From positions 5,656,001 to 5,720,000 of the forward strand of contig WPIO01000018.1 in the NCBI GenBank assembly GCA_009760855.2: a stretch of DNA of 64,000 nucleotides. Direction: 5' to 3'. Position 1 is the stretch's first letter, and every line of letters starts with the position of its first letter. The notes under the pieces were generated by a model. The model searched no databases. It was not told the DNA's origin and saw only the letters and a program-made list of their open reading frames with translations. This stretch comes from Cristatella mucedo. Taxonomy: Eukaryota; Bryozoa; Phylactolaemata; Cristatellidae. Position numbers and translations under genes: made by a program. Positions 32,688 through 46,997 of this stretch are shown piece by piece.

Positions 32688-34642
32688 GTCAGTAGTGGCA
32701 GCGGCCGCGAGTCTCGCGGACGGACGCGCGCGACCGAGTGCTTCGAGTGACCGCCGCCGCTGGCCGCCGACCGTCGATCGTCGCGCGACGTAACGCCCAC
32801 TTCGAGGCTCCCCTTTCGCGCCCGCCGACGCGCCACTAGCTCGCTCGTCGGTCGCAAGTCTTGCTAGGCCGGCAGGCAGACGATTTGGACGACGGCTAAA
32901 GCGCACTCCGCAGCCGCAGCCGCCGCCGTCGGTGCTGCTGCTGCTGCTGCAGCCGCCGACTGGGCACGGACAGACAGACAGACAACCGAATTCAGCCGCG
33001 AGGTGGCGACTGGGCTAGGAGTAGAGAGGTGCGGCGGTGAAGGTCCTCGCGCGCTCCGGCGGCTTCTCGCGTGCAACGGGCGGCATGGGTGGCAACGGGC
33101 ACGCGAGTCGGCGAGTCGTTTAGGACGCGGCGGTGCGAATGCAGCCGCCGCGCTGGACCGCACCGCTCGTGCCGGTAGCAGACGACGGCTGCAGACGACA
33201 GCTGCAGACGACATCAGCTTCAGACGGCGCCGGGGCTGAGCAACGTCCGCTACGCAGCCGGCGCAGCAGCGTCCGAGCGAGCGGTAGCGAGGCGGCGCGC
33301 GCGGCCGAGACAGACGGGTCGGGCGCGTGCTCGGCGGCGCTCGCTCGAGCAGACGCCCGCTAATGGCGAGCGCGCGCGGCTTTGTGCGGCCCGTAGCGGC
33401 GCGCCTTTGTTAGGCCACGCGCGAGGGGTGGGGGCTCTGCTGCGGGTCCCACTTAGGGAAGAGAGACGCGGCTCAACGAGCGACCGTGTCTCAGCGAGCC
33501 AAGGAGCCTCGCGCACCGTCGCCGGCCCCCCCCGGCCAGCGGTAGGGCATAGAATAGGTGGGGCTCACATCCTGAGAGAAGGACACTGCGGTTGCGGTAG
33601 AGCTCGTCGCATCCGCTCGGCTCTGCTGCTCGGGCTGCGGGTGCGGAGCTCAGTTGCTTCTTCGCAGCAGGTCTACTCCGACCGGCGGCCCAGAGCTCTG
33701 CTTCCAGTAGCTCGCGACGAGGCTCGGCTGCATTGAGCACGGGCCATCGGATCTGAGCGTCGCATGTTTGCATTGCTATCGGGCTTGGCGATGGCGGCGG
33801 CGGGAACAACGGCGGATTCTGTTATTAGCACACAGTTTGCGTAGGCAAACTAAAGCAGTGCGTGGCGCATGCGTGGCTGCACCACCACGGACAGCCGCCG
33901 CCGCCGGCGACGCGGCAGGAGACAACGCGTGGAAAGCTGATCCGGGGCCAGAGCGGCCGCGCTCGAATCGCCAGCAGCCCCAGCAGCCTTTCCGTCGGAA
34001 GCGTTCGGAATGCGTGACGCGTTTCGCTGCGAGCCGAAGCCTGTCGGGCAACGTCGGGTGGCGTTGCTGCGCACGCGCGTGCTCATTTTCATTGATGCGG
34101 GCGTAAAGCTAGCTGTGCGTCGGCGTGCGAATTCAACGGTACGCGTAAGAACGGCAAAGTAGCAGACTAGAGGCGATGTAGACTAAACTGACGGGAAAGT
34201 GAAGCGGCCAAACGAAGCGAGGATCGCTCGCACACCACTGCACTGCACTGCAACCATTCCTGGAGCATTCAGTCTCGAGGGCAAGACCGAGAGGCAGGCG
34301 GAAAGGTGAAATGGTGAAAAGCAAGCGGAGAGAGGCGCCGGGGAGAGAGACGATGGAGAAAAGGGTTGGGTGTCAGAGTGAGAGACATTACAACGGGGTT
34401 TAAGCGAGGAAGCAGAGCGAGAGAGGAAGGAGACAGAGAAGAAGCAGAGGTGGACAGAGAGGGGGTGAGAGGAAGGAGACAGAGAAGTAGCAGATGTGGA
34501 CAGAGAGGGGGTGAGAGGAAAGAGACAGAGAAGTAGCAGAGGTGGACAGAGACGGGGTGGGAGGAAAGAGACAGAGAAGTAGCAGAGGTGGACAGAGACG
34601 GGGTGGGAAGTCGTTAGGAAATGCAGAATATGAGGGAGAGTG

Positions 34643-34723
<81 letters not shown>

Positions 34724-36556
34724 GAAGGGAGTTAGAGCGTTAGAGAGCGAGGCGAGGTAGCAGAGACGGCAATGGACGTCAAGATGGGAGAATGAACAGC
34801 GGATCTTTAGGCGACGTGCGGATCTTTATACGAGCGGATCTTTATACGAGCGAGGACGCGCCGATCGAAGCGCTGGCTCGAAAGGATCAGCATGGCCGAG
34901 ATCTTTGTTTTGTCTGGAGATGGGTTTTTTAAAGTCAGCGACCCAAAAAGCATGGTCGGCGCAGCCGCAGATTAGAATGATCAAGGAGAAGCAGATTAGA
35001 ATGATCAAGGAGATGCAGATTAGAATGATCAAGGAGAAGCAGATTGTAGGAGGTCAATGAGAGGCAGATTGTAGGAGGTCAATGAGAGGCAGATTGTAGG
35101 AGGTCAAGGAGAGGCAGATTGTAGGTGGTCAACGGTGTTTCTCTATTTATCTGACTATTACGAGCTCGGGTTGCATTAAGTCGCCTCACTAATTCGCTGT
35201 TTCGATCTCGTCAGGGACGACGCTCTCGGCCGCAGCAAGCCCTTTGCCGTTTTCGAGTAGCGTTCTTCACGTTCTCGCTCTCGCGAGGGGCTCGCTCGCC
35301 AGCGAGCCCCTCGCGTATCTCTGATCGATGCGCGATGCGTCGTCTTTCAGATGGCAGTCCTCTTGGATCCCAGCGACGACCCGGACGACATACTACGAGC
35401 CAATAGGTCTCGAGAGAAGCGCTACCTCTTCCATCGGGTCTTTGACGACGTCAGCACACAGGTGAGTCTCGACGAATGACAAAGCGAAGGTCGAAGGTCC
35501 CCCTAGCGTGCCCATCGCCCGTCGCCTCAGTCTCACGATGCCTTGCCAGAATTCTCTGCGCTCGAAAGTATGGGACACGGGTCGACGCAGGTCAACTCAC
35601 TCGCTCGCTCGCGTACAGGCCTTGCTGTGCGGCCCATCTTACTCGCTCTTTAGCTTCCAGTTTTCTCTCCGTTCCACGTACAAAGTTGAAATCTTTGGTG
35701 GTCGGTGTGGGCAGTTCTTGCGCACCATCGAAAGCCCCAAAGACTTCTGGAGACTTCTAGAAAAGTCTAGCTTTTTGCGAACCATCTTTGCGCATCATCG
35801 GGCAGTGAAAAAGCTCGTCTAGCTTTTTCACTGCCTACATTGCTCTAGCATCCTTTAAATGTCAGCTAAAGACGCATCTGCGCCGTCCAGTTTTCCCAGT
35901 GAACTTGTCTCTCTCTTGTTCTTGTGCTTGAACTGCGTTTTGCCAGTGCCGTTTGTCGTGACCACAGCTAATTGTTGCGAACAGCAGAGGGCATCTCCTT
36001 TCTGCGGTGACTTTCGATGAGTTTTTCCAACCATTGCACGGCAATTATTTCGGTTTATATCGCACATGGGAGCTAAAAACATAAAGAGTGCAAATAAAAG
36101 TACAATGAAATTACATCTCCACGAAGAATTGCGGATGACTAGAAGTCGGCTGTCATCGTCTACCTGTTAAATTAAATTAACTACCAGCTGATTTAACAGC
36201 CTCTTTTTGTATAGCGACAGAAGAGCCTTTACGGCTATCACGACCGCTTGCAGTGGCGATAAAGGATCGCTCACCGCAGGATTCGAACCCGCGACATCGG
36301 GACCACGAGGTCGTGCAAAGCAACCGCTTTACCTAGAGTGGGCCATCCCGGTTCACCGTACCTGTTTCAATCACTCTTAGGAGCACAAGACTTTGTTGCA
36401 GACTCACTTGAAAATAGACAACCAATCTTGCCCTTCCTTCCAAGTCTCCGAAAACCATTAGCTGCATATCATCTGATGGGTGGGCACACTATGAAACGGA
36501 GATTTGCTTGTGCGACCATCCCCATCGTGACCCATATTGCTGCTTTGCTATAATGC

Positions 36557-36603
<47 letters not shown>

Positions 36604-36651
36604 TTTGTGTGTCTGTGTGTGTGTGTCTTTGTGTGTCTTTGTGTGTGTGTC

Positions 36652-36704
<53 letters not shown>

Positions 36705-37997
36705 CCGCGTGACTTGAATGAGAAGCTCTTGGAATCACGAACCTGGCTGGTGCACGTACGTCATCGGCAGGTGAGACCTGGCCTCTGACGGCATGAGGCG
36801 TCGGTGGCCATGCTGTGCGAGGTGCCGGCGGCGACTACGTCGGGGGGCCACGCAGGGGCCACCCTGCTCCCCTCCTACGGCACTTCAGTTCCCATCCCAT
36901 CTCTTACCGAGCGGCCGGTGCTCGAACTCAGTCGCGCATCTGGATGCAATCGGACGCGTCCGAAATGCGGACGGTGCCATCGCCTCAACCTGCCAGTAGG
37001 GCCAGCAATCGATGGTCTCGGGCAGAGGGATAATCGGCAAGCGCTCGTTTGTGTTTACCTCGGCGCCCTACAATGGGTCCGTCTTAGCGGGCACGCGAGC
37101 CAGACACCTGAGCGTATTTCGGACGTCGCTGAGGACGTCGCTGAGGACGTCGCTATTTGTTTGGCCTCACGACGTTCGCTGTTTTCGCGAGGTCGACGAG
37201 GGCGGCGATGACCGCCGCGAGATCGGAGCCGACCGCTGGGTGACCACGACCTGACAGGTGGCTCGTTGACTCATCAACTTAGTGCTCGATTCCCGGCCGC
37301 GGCACGCCCGACTGGATAAGACATTGTTGCCGAGCTTGTTGTGAGACGCGCCCCGCTGGCAGTGCGACTTCATCCTCCTCAGTTCGTGCTCGACGAACCC
37401 TAAAAGCCGATGCACTCGCTCGCACTGCTGGAGCGCGCCAATGAGAGCGTCAACGACGCTGCTTACCCGATGCGCGACGCATCCACCGCCACCTCGCTGT
37501 GTTGTCCTCCTGCAGGCGGTCAGCCAGTGCGTGTCCGGCGATACTGCTCAGCCGGCTCCTGTAAGTGCATCCGTGGCAGGCTCTTCGCTTCTGTGCCGAA
37601 ACGAGACGCTAACGAGTTTATGCCAAGCTCAGCAGCAGCCAACCGTGAACGTCATAGCTATAGCGCCACAGCACCGCCCATCCGGTGCACTGCCCTCCCT
37701 TCCCCCCCCCCCTCCTAAGCAGCGTTTCACGGTCCTGTCACTCTCATTTAGGTATTACCATTCTCTCGCCCGCTTTTCCAAGCTGACATATCCTCTCGTC
37801 TTACCACTCTCTCAACAAGATCTAGTCATTAGGTGAGTCTCTAGAACACTCCAAATCTTCTGGAGACCGTTTTTTTAGTTGCTTAGGCCTCAAAGCCTGA
37901 AACCCACCATCTCGACTGACAACACGGCACCCATTGTATCGGCTAGCTAAAAACAAGCTGAAAACCCACCTTCTCCTCACACAATCCTCATTTGCTT

Positions 37998-38038
<41 letters not shown>

Positions 38039-40118
38039 CATGCATATTTAATGAGTTGTTTTAAACTAGGAATGGTCACAGTGGTAAATATTAATGAAGT
38101 GAATTATATAGAAGAAATGGGGAGTGGTGAAAAGGCTGAGCCTTAAGAAGCAGGCAGGTAGCAGGAATTGAGTTTTCAATATCCTCGCTTTACTTTGAAA
38201 AAAGAAACTCGCGTCTCTTTTGTTGAAAACTCTCATGTCAAAATGGCTGCGTTCCGCACTGCAGCACCCGATAAATGCCCGAGACGGTGCCACCTCGTCG
38301 TTGCTTAGGCGCAGGTAAGCTTCACCTTACCTCCACCGAGCGACAGAGCTCTCCCACTCTGACAGAAAGCGACAATCGGAGGCGTGCATCGCTGCCCCTT
38401 GGTTCGATCGGCTGTTAACCAAAGCCAGCGCGATGCCCTCAAAGGGGCCAACGAAGGGGTCAGCTCGGTAGCCTGCTTGTATGCACGGCTGGCACGGGCG
38501 CAGGTCACCGGGCGGCCGAGCGCGACCGTTGAATTGCCAAGAGTGGATTGGCTCGCCAGGGCTGCTCGGCTGTCTAGTCGAGCAGTTTACTGGCCTTCCC
38601 CCGTCGAGCGGATTGTATGGGGCTCATCCGTTCACTGTGGCCGCACACCCAGCTGCTTCCAGTAACCTTGCCCCATCGCTCCACGAACGCCCGCAGAGCA
38701 ATAGCCGACCCCGAATGGCCGGCCACTTCCGAGGCCCAATTTCTCGGCTCTGCAGCCTCCTCGATCGATCTCATTGAACTTCCTCCCCCCCCCCGAGAGC
38801 CCCTACCGAGGCCCAATGTCTTGGCTCTGCAGCCTCCTCTATCGATCTTCCAAACCTCCTTCCGCCGGCAGCCCCATCCCGAGACCCAATTTCTTGGCTC
38901 TGCAGCTTCCTCGATAGATCTCCGCGACCCCCCCCCCCACTTGAGCCGCTTGTCGATGCCCAACTTTTTGGCTCAGCAACCTCTTCTATCAATGTCGGCG
39001 TTCGAGACGACAATGAGGATGGCCGATGGCCAATGAAGCCACCGACAATCCTGGTGGGATGGCACCGTAGCGGCCAGGGCAGCAAGGGGTGGGGCTGGTA
39101 AGCAAGACAGGCGCCCCCGTCGCACTCGCACGCCTGTCGCCTGGCCGATACGGTCCTACGAGAGTGTCTTCGCTTAGTGAGCAGGAGTGGCCACGGCTCG
39201 CCTTCGGCCGCCAGGAGCACTATCGGCGCCCAGTTTCCCTTACGAGAACTAATCGCGTGCCAAGAGCCTTCGAAAGTCTGAGGCTGCGGTTTGCATTGCA
39301 TTTGGACCTGGCCTAAGCGCACCGAGTTTCGTTGCTAGTGCATCGAGGCAGCTTCCCACGGTGACTGCGCGACGGCGGTGGTGCCGCTCTCGCCACCGAT
39401 GTGAGCTCGTCTAAGCGCTTGGCTGGTGTTTCATTGCAGGAGGAAGTGTACCAGGCGACCACTCGCTTTCTCATCGACAGCGTGATCGGCGGCTACAACG
39501 GCACGGTGTTCGCCTACGGCGCGACGGGTGAGCTTTCTCGGGTCGTCGGGTCGCCAGCTTCCGCCGCCCCCAGCACTGCTCCTCTCTTGCACGCTGTCTT
39601 AGCTGCTGCGTGTGGAACCGATCCGAGTGGCGAGCGTGCTCCGCCTCTCGCGACGCGGCTGAGCTGGTGTCATGGCCGGCTCGCCGTGCGTCTCAGCTGG
39701 CCACCCGCTAAGTGGTGTGCGACCGCGGTTGCAGGCGCCGGAAAGACGCACACGATGCTCGGCACCGAGAGAGAGCCGGGCATCTACGTCCGAGCGCTCA
39801 ACGATCTGTTCACGGTGGTACAGGAGAAGGAGGAGGACACGTTGCACCAGGTTTCCATGTCATACCTAGAGGTGAGGGCTCTGTCGCCACCGGCAGGCAG
39901 GCAGCTGCATGCTTCTGCCTGCCTGCCGCGGCCATTGGCAGGCACAAGTCACCGATCGTGTAAACCAATTGCACGCACGCACGCACGTACAACGATCGCT
40001 CTTACCAATTGCACACACGCACTGATGCAGCCGGTAGCTGCTTCGCAGATATATATATGTATGTATATATATAGAGAGAGAGACAGAGACAGAGAGAAAG
40101 AGACACAGAGAGACAGAG

Positions 40119-40209
<91 letters not shown>

Positions 40210-40238
40210 GACAGAGAGAGACAGACAGAGAGACAGAC

Positions 40239-40271
<33 letters not shown>

Positions 40272-43200
40272 CAGACAGAGAGACAGAGATACAGAGACAG
40301 AGACAGAGAGACACAGAGAGAGAGAGAGAGAGAGAGACAAGGACGGGGGAGAGAGAGAGAGAGACAAGGACGGGGGAGAGATACAGAAACAGAGGCAGAG
40401 AGGGGGGGAGGGAGCAGCACGTTTCCAGCGTTAGCGAAAACACGAGCCCAAACACACACGGCATTTAGCCGAGTGCACATTGCAGCCCAGCCTCTGGTAT
40501 CGAATAGGCCTGCTGTAATCTGTGCGCGTGATCAGGTTTGTTCGGCAAAAGATTCGTGGGCATTTCCTATACAAACTTGTCTGGATCCGTCTAGTGTCTT
40601 CTGCTGTTCGGCCGCCTTGCCAACTAGCACCAGATGGCTGCCGGTGTCACTGCGATGACGATGAACATGAGCCAAGCCAGCACCAGGCTAGACTTGACGA
40701 AATATGATACCGGGATACAGATAGCGACTCTATCGGAAGTAATTCTAGAAACGAGCGTATGAACCGGTTAGCACCTTGCATACTATGCTAATATAACTCT
40801 CTTTAGTAAATTTGACTTTCGTAAATAGCCAAAACAACCTAGCAAGCAGAAAGGGGGTAGCGCTGATTTAGCCAAGTGGTTAAGGTCCTCTCCCCGACTA
40901 AATTCAAGGTAAATGTATTTGATGGCCAAGGTCATGGGCTTGATTCCCGTGGATATGTGAAGCACCTGAATAGATATTAAGTTATCTTATGGTGCTATAC
41001 AAAATTATTATATATATATTTGATAATGCACTTGATATATACATATCCTATATATAAATATATATATACATATCAATCATAAGTGCTGCTTTATCCAGAC
41101 TCTTTTCTCATCACGAAAGCAAATAGAGTCTTTGAAGTTGAGCTTGGGGCAGCAGCAAAAGAACAATCATTACGTACAGCAATGGCTTTAATGCTTGACC
41201 CCTGACCATACTGTCAAGGTCCACTCCATAGGTCTCGTGACGAGGGAATCTTTGAAAACCAACAGTTTCGCAGCTACCTGCATTGTACGAGCGTGAACAT
41301 TCAGGGACTTGTTGGGTCTGTAAACGAGCTGTGAAGTGTCTTGGTCAAGATTTTGTTCTCATGGGTTTGTGTACACAAATGACATTATTATCATTATGTT
41401 TTGCTAGTAAGAAAACTCCCTTCTTGTACTAGTCGTACCTTGGGTATTTAATGAGCGACTACACATCTTCAGGCAATAAATTTGGTTTTTTACAATCCTT
41501 ATAAGGATCCTTAGATCTTTAGAAGCGAAAGCTTTCTGGCTCGCTATCAGGTCAGCATTAGTTGAAACTAGATTTTAAATGCATAGATCGTATTTATATG
41601 TATAGCTGAGTCCGACTGTGTTGCGAACTTGCCCCTAGCCTAACTCGTCAGCCAGCTTTCGAGTACAACTTTGTACAGATTACAGCCTGGCTACCCGATT
41701 GCAGCAGCAATCATTGGGTGGTAGCCCATGCATGCTTGGAGTGAGTGTTCATGCGATAGCCCAAGTGAGGTCGTGGTTTCGAATCCTGTAACAGGAGATT
41801 CTATATTCCCAACTGCAAGCGGCGGTGATAGCCGTTAAGGCTCCTCTGCCGCTATGCAAATGAGACTGCTAAATCAGCTGATATTTACTTATGCTACCGA
41901 ATGCGTACCGAAAGCCGTTTAGGCTGTGTGTGTGCTATACTATACAAAACATCCACATAGTCTTTGTGGCTTTGTGGAGTTATAGACGGAGATACATACA
42001 TACATACAGGCATACATGCATGCATACATACATACATACATACATACATACATACATACATACATACATACATACATACATACATACATACATACATACA
42101 TACATACATGCATGCATACATACATACATACATACATACATACATACATACATACATACATACATACATACATACATACATACATACATACATACATGTT
42201 ATGGCCATTTTATGTCTGCTTGTGGACCGGCCACTGACTTTTGGCCTTGATTTGTGCGCATGCAATTTGATGTCTGTACGCGATCTCGCTATTGATGAAG
42301 CTACGGGAAGATTGATAATAAGAATCGGCTGTACAGTCGGCCAGAGCGTGCCTGAGCGAGGGCGAGTTGGCTATAGCATTCAGGCCTGAGTGAGAGTGGG
42401 CGCAGTTGAAATGCACTTTTGATGCCTTCGCAGGTGTGTGGATTTGTGCCGCAGCGTTCCGTCGGCTGCGTGTGCTTCCTTGCGGCGGCGCTTCCGTCGG
42501 CGTGGCTTTCGCCCTACAGCGAGACGACATCGTGCACTCTCGAGTCCTGCACTGTCGTTGCCAGGGCCTCGCGGTGCACGCACTGAGCATGAGTCATGCG
42601 AGTTCGTATCTGGAATAGGACTGCTGCATTATGTGAGTGAGCTAACGATCGCTTCTCGATCGATCGCCGCTCCCCACTGTAGACCGGAGTGCATTTTCCT
42701 TGTGGCCAGTGTAACGTCGTTCCAGCGGGCGCTAATCGAAAGCGAGGCTGCTCGGACAACCATCGAGCGAGGAGTGAGCGAGTGCTGCGGAATGTGGGGG
42801 AAAATCGGGTGGCGTTCAAGCAAGACAGTTGCCTACGATCACTTATGGGCTTGGCTGGCTGTCTGGCGCGGAGTTCATCGGAGTGCATTTAAGTGCATTT
42901 AGCGCATTGTGCGATCTACCCGGTGCAAGTTGACTGCTGACACCGTGGTAGTATACGATGCACCTTTCTTTAAGGACAACCCGAGCGTGCGACTGGTCTA
43001 CAAGACTGTGCTGTTAACATCGGCGACTCCATGGTCTCGTGTGCTCTAGGTGTCCTATTTGATTACTGCGTACAGTTTCAAAGCCTCGTCAAGAAGACCG
43101 ATTCTACAGCTAGCCACCACGTTCGATGCCTGACGAAGATTAGGGACTGTCTACCACTGTGTCTTGCTAAAATTTCTCGCTAGCTCCCGCTTTTGTCTAG

Positions 43201-46200
43201 GCGGGACCAATGCAATTCATTTTTTGCTGGGCTACCGAACGAATGCTAAAGCATCTGCAGCCGGTGACGAATACGGCTGCAAGGTTAGTCACCAAGCCCC
43301 AGGGGCTCAGCCATGTGCCTTCTTAGCCGACGGAGTCGCAAAGGCGAGTCAATCAACAGGATAGAGAGCAAAATTCTATCATGAACCCATAATGCTTGCC
43401 AGGGCTTGGCTTTATCATACCTCGCTGAACTTTTGACCTAGTTTCAGCCTCATCGACCCCCGAATTCTCAGTGGACAATAAATAAGCTCTTCTAATCCTA
43501 CGCTTAAAGACCTTTGCGGTAGAAGCTTTTGCTCCAAATGTCTTGGACTGTGGAATTCACATTTTAAAATTCTTAAGCTACGACGTATATGTTGCACACA
43601 TCCTATCCAGATGTACGGAGCTTCTAATTCAATGCTAGTCACTACCAAGACTGCCCTCTTAATCAACTAACTTATCTGTGTTGCGCAAGATGAAGTCTCC
43701 TGGCTACCTCGCGGGTACAGAATGAAGGTCTGAGTGCGCTACAGAAAACTCTCGTGCGTAGCATCCGCCTAATTCTTGTGGCTTTTCGGAGTTACAGAGG
43801 CTGATGCAATACGGAACAGGCATTACATTCACTATATGAGTTACTGACTGCACTCATGACACACGTGTTCACCAAGCGAGCTCGGCTACATCAATCTTGG
43901 CTCGAATGCTCCCCACACCCAGAATGAGCATAGCTAATAAACGTATCTCGTAGCTTAACAGTCCAACGAAAGGTCGTAACTGTCGAATGTTGTAAAAATA
44001 TGTTGCCCAAGGTTTTCTGCATGACACACAGAGGACTGCATGACCTGCGAAGTTGGATGTCTCAGATTCTATAGCAGCGTGATAATACTTGCTTGTGCCT
44101 TTGAAGTAAGGAGTTCTCCGGGGATCGCCTAAACGTTCCTATGTAGACATTCCACGATACCATCGCGCCAGTGTCATAACGTGAAACAATATGACCCTTC
44201 ATATCTACGCACACGACACCCGGCTTAACTTTTGCTTTTATCCTTCATGCCTTAATTCCTCCGGTATTTCGCTCCTTTAACATTCTTCCAGCTTGCATTG
44301 CAAGCACTCACTCTAGGAAGGCTATTAGCTTTCTTAAGTTGACTGATGACAAGACCAATCTAGTAGCTACAGGTGAACCTATTGACAATTAGCAATTGAA
44401 AAGACTCAATGCTAGATGCATGCTTCTATGAGTTACATACTTCTGAGATACAAACTTCTGTACTTATATCTCCATACAGGTTGGCTTCATGCTTGTGCAT
44501 GAAGCCAACCTACGGGTTTTGCAGATCTTGTTAGCTAGGCTCATCCGTCACGTGACAGGCTTGTCCGTTGCGAATGTCGCCACCACTGCCACTTCTCTCC
44601 GGCTCTGGTTCCTATTTCTCAGCTCGTCGACTTCAAGGTCATGCGACTACTTCTAGGGCCCATCCACTCAGACGACTGATCAGGCTTAAACTGCTGAACT
44701 ACTCGCTCACCCTCCAGAGCCCTCGCACGCCCTTCTGACTATTTTAGCTTAGCTGCGCCCTGGCTAGGATCAGTTTTTGGAGATTTTGGCTTAAGTTCCT
44801 ATTAAAAAATGCGTGGAACCCCCTGTCGACGGACGTGACGACATCGCCGAAATTTTTTACAATTATTCATTCGACATAAACTAAAAATACACATGATCTG
44901 CACAGTGTTCGTTTCGTCTCTGCGAATCTTCCGTTTTGTGACTATGAGCAAAACAGGTCATGCATCTGACTATAAATTATCAGTTGGCATGCTTCCTTTA
45001 TACGTAAGCAAACCAACCAGAAAGAGATATACTTCTCTTAACGTGCTGCAAAAAAAGATTCGTTATAACTTTAATCATTATTATTAATTGGGCCAAGGGG
45101 CTTGAAATTCGCTGCGACTGCGCCCGTCTAAATAATGCCAAGCCGCGGACAGTACGACGCGCATGGCGCTGGAGATTTCACTCCGAGATTGTATTCTTTT
45201 TACTCACGATTTTTCGGGAGGAAAAGGGAGAAAGGATTGTTCAGCTTCACGTCTGTTCAGCAAGCTGTACAGCCTACGGCCTGTATACTTGTCAACTGGC
45301 CGTACTATCAGTTAGTCGTCTTATTTCGCTCACAAGGCTCTCTCTCTCTCTCTCAACTCTCTCGTGACCGACATTTCCCTGGCTTGACGACATTTAAACG
45401 GAAGCTACAGGCGAACCTGCTCCGCATGGCATTGCGCAATGCCTCTTCTACTTCAGATCTACAACGAGATGGTGCGCGACCTGCTGAACCCTGCGTCGGG
45501 CTACCTGGAAATGAGAGAGGACGCGAAGGGAGGAGTGCAAGTGAGCGGCCTCTCGGAGATATCGACGACGTCCACGGCCGAGGTAAGGCAGCCGCCGCTG
45601 CGCGGCGCCACCGCGCTCGGACGCCATCGACCGCCCGCGCCGCTGCTTTCTATGGCGAGAGGGCTCACTTTCTTGACTCGCTGTGAGGCTCGCTTTCCGA
45701 TTCCGCTTTCCGAGACCGCTCTCGCAGACGCAGCGGCGGCCGCCGCCGCATGGGCGGCAGAGGTCTCAGTCAGACTCGCTCAGCCCAATGGCGCGTGAGC
45801 TCGCGTGAGCCCCTGCGCGTCACGTGAGCCCCGACGTCCAGCGCTCGCGCTCCCGCAGATCATGGAGCTGCTGCAGCGCGGCAACCGAGAGAGGACGCAG
45901 GAGCCCACCAAAGCCAACAAGACGTCGTCGCGGTCGCACGCCGTGCTCCAAGTGACGGTCAAGCAGCGCAGCCGTGTCGGACCGCCGGCCGCCCACCAGC
46001 GCGGCGGCGTCGGCGGCGCGGCGGCGGCCGGGCCCAGCGTGCACGACCAGATGCGCGTCGGTCGCCTCTTCCTCGTCGATCTGGCCGGCTCCGAGCGCGC
46101 GGCCAACACGCAGAATCGGGGAAAGCGCATGGTCGAAGGCGCTCACATCAACCGCTCGCTGCTCGCCCTGGGCAACTGCATCAACGCTCTCAGTAAGCGT

Positions 46201-46951
46201 CGGCACAGCGAGCGAGCGGCGGCGAGCGGACGCGGGCCGCGCGCTGCCGCCGTCGTCAGCGACCGCGACCTTTGCCTTCACCTCTTTGCTTTCCGTCGCT
46301 CTCTCTTCCCTCTCACTTCGCCTGCACTCAGCTCTTTGTGTAAGTACCCGCCCTCCTCCTCCTCCTCCTCCTCCTCATCCTCATCTCCTCTCATCGGCTC
46401 TACCTCCTCTCTTCGCTGCAGTGCTGGCCAAAAGCTTCCTGCATCTCTGCTCCCCTCGTCTTCGATCCCCTCCGTGCTTTTCGTCTTTACTCTACTCTCC
46501 TTCCATCGCAGCGCCTCTGCTCGCCTTTGCTCTACTCCTCTCATCTCTTCATCTTCTCTCTCCTTCCACTCTTTTTATCTTCCACTCTCTCTCTCTCTCT
46601 CTCGCTCTCTCGCTCTCTTTCTCTCTGTCTCTGCCTCTACATCACTATCTCTATCCTATCATTATCTCTACCTCAATCTCGTTGTCTATCTTTATGTTTG
46701 GTTTTGCCTCTGTCTGTATCTCTATTTCTATTTCTATTTACCAAAATTCTTATCTCCATCCCTATCTCTGTCTTTATCTCTGTCTTTGTCTAAATCTCTC
46801 TTGTTATCCATATTTATCTTTATCTATGTCTCTGCCTTTGTATCTGTCTTTCACCTGGTCTCCATATTTATCTCTATCTTTATTAATCTCTATATTAATC
46901 TCTATATTTATTAATCTCTATGGCTAACTCTACCTTTCTCTCCACTCCGTT

Positions 46952-46997
<46 letters not shown>

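Noticed and set aside
41891-42389. Tyr-Ile-His-Thr and Met-Tyr-Val-Cys repeat proteins
   Set aside because: They are translations of the (TACA)n array.
45974-46927. 317- and 369-codon frames through exon 6 and intron 6
   Set aside because: They are the exon 6 frame read past its donor, or a shifted frame, into a pyrimidine repeat. Splicing to 47165 restores the motor sequence.
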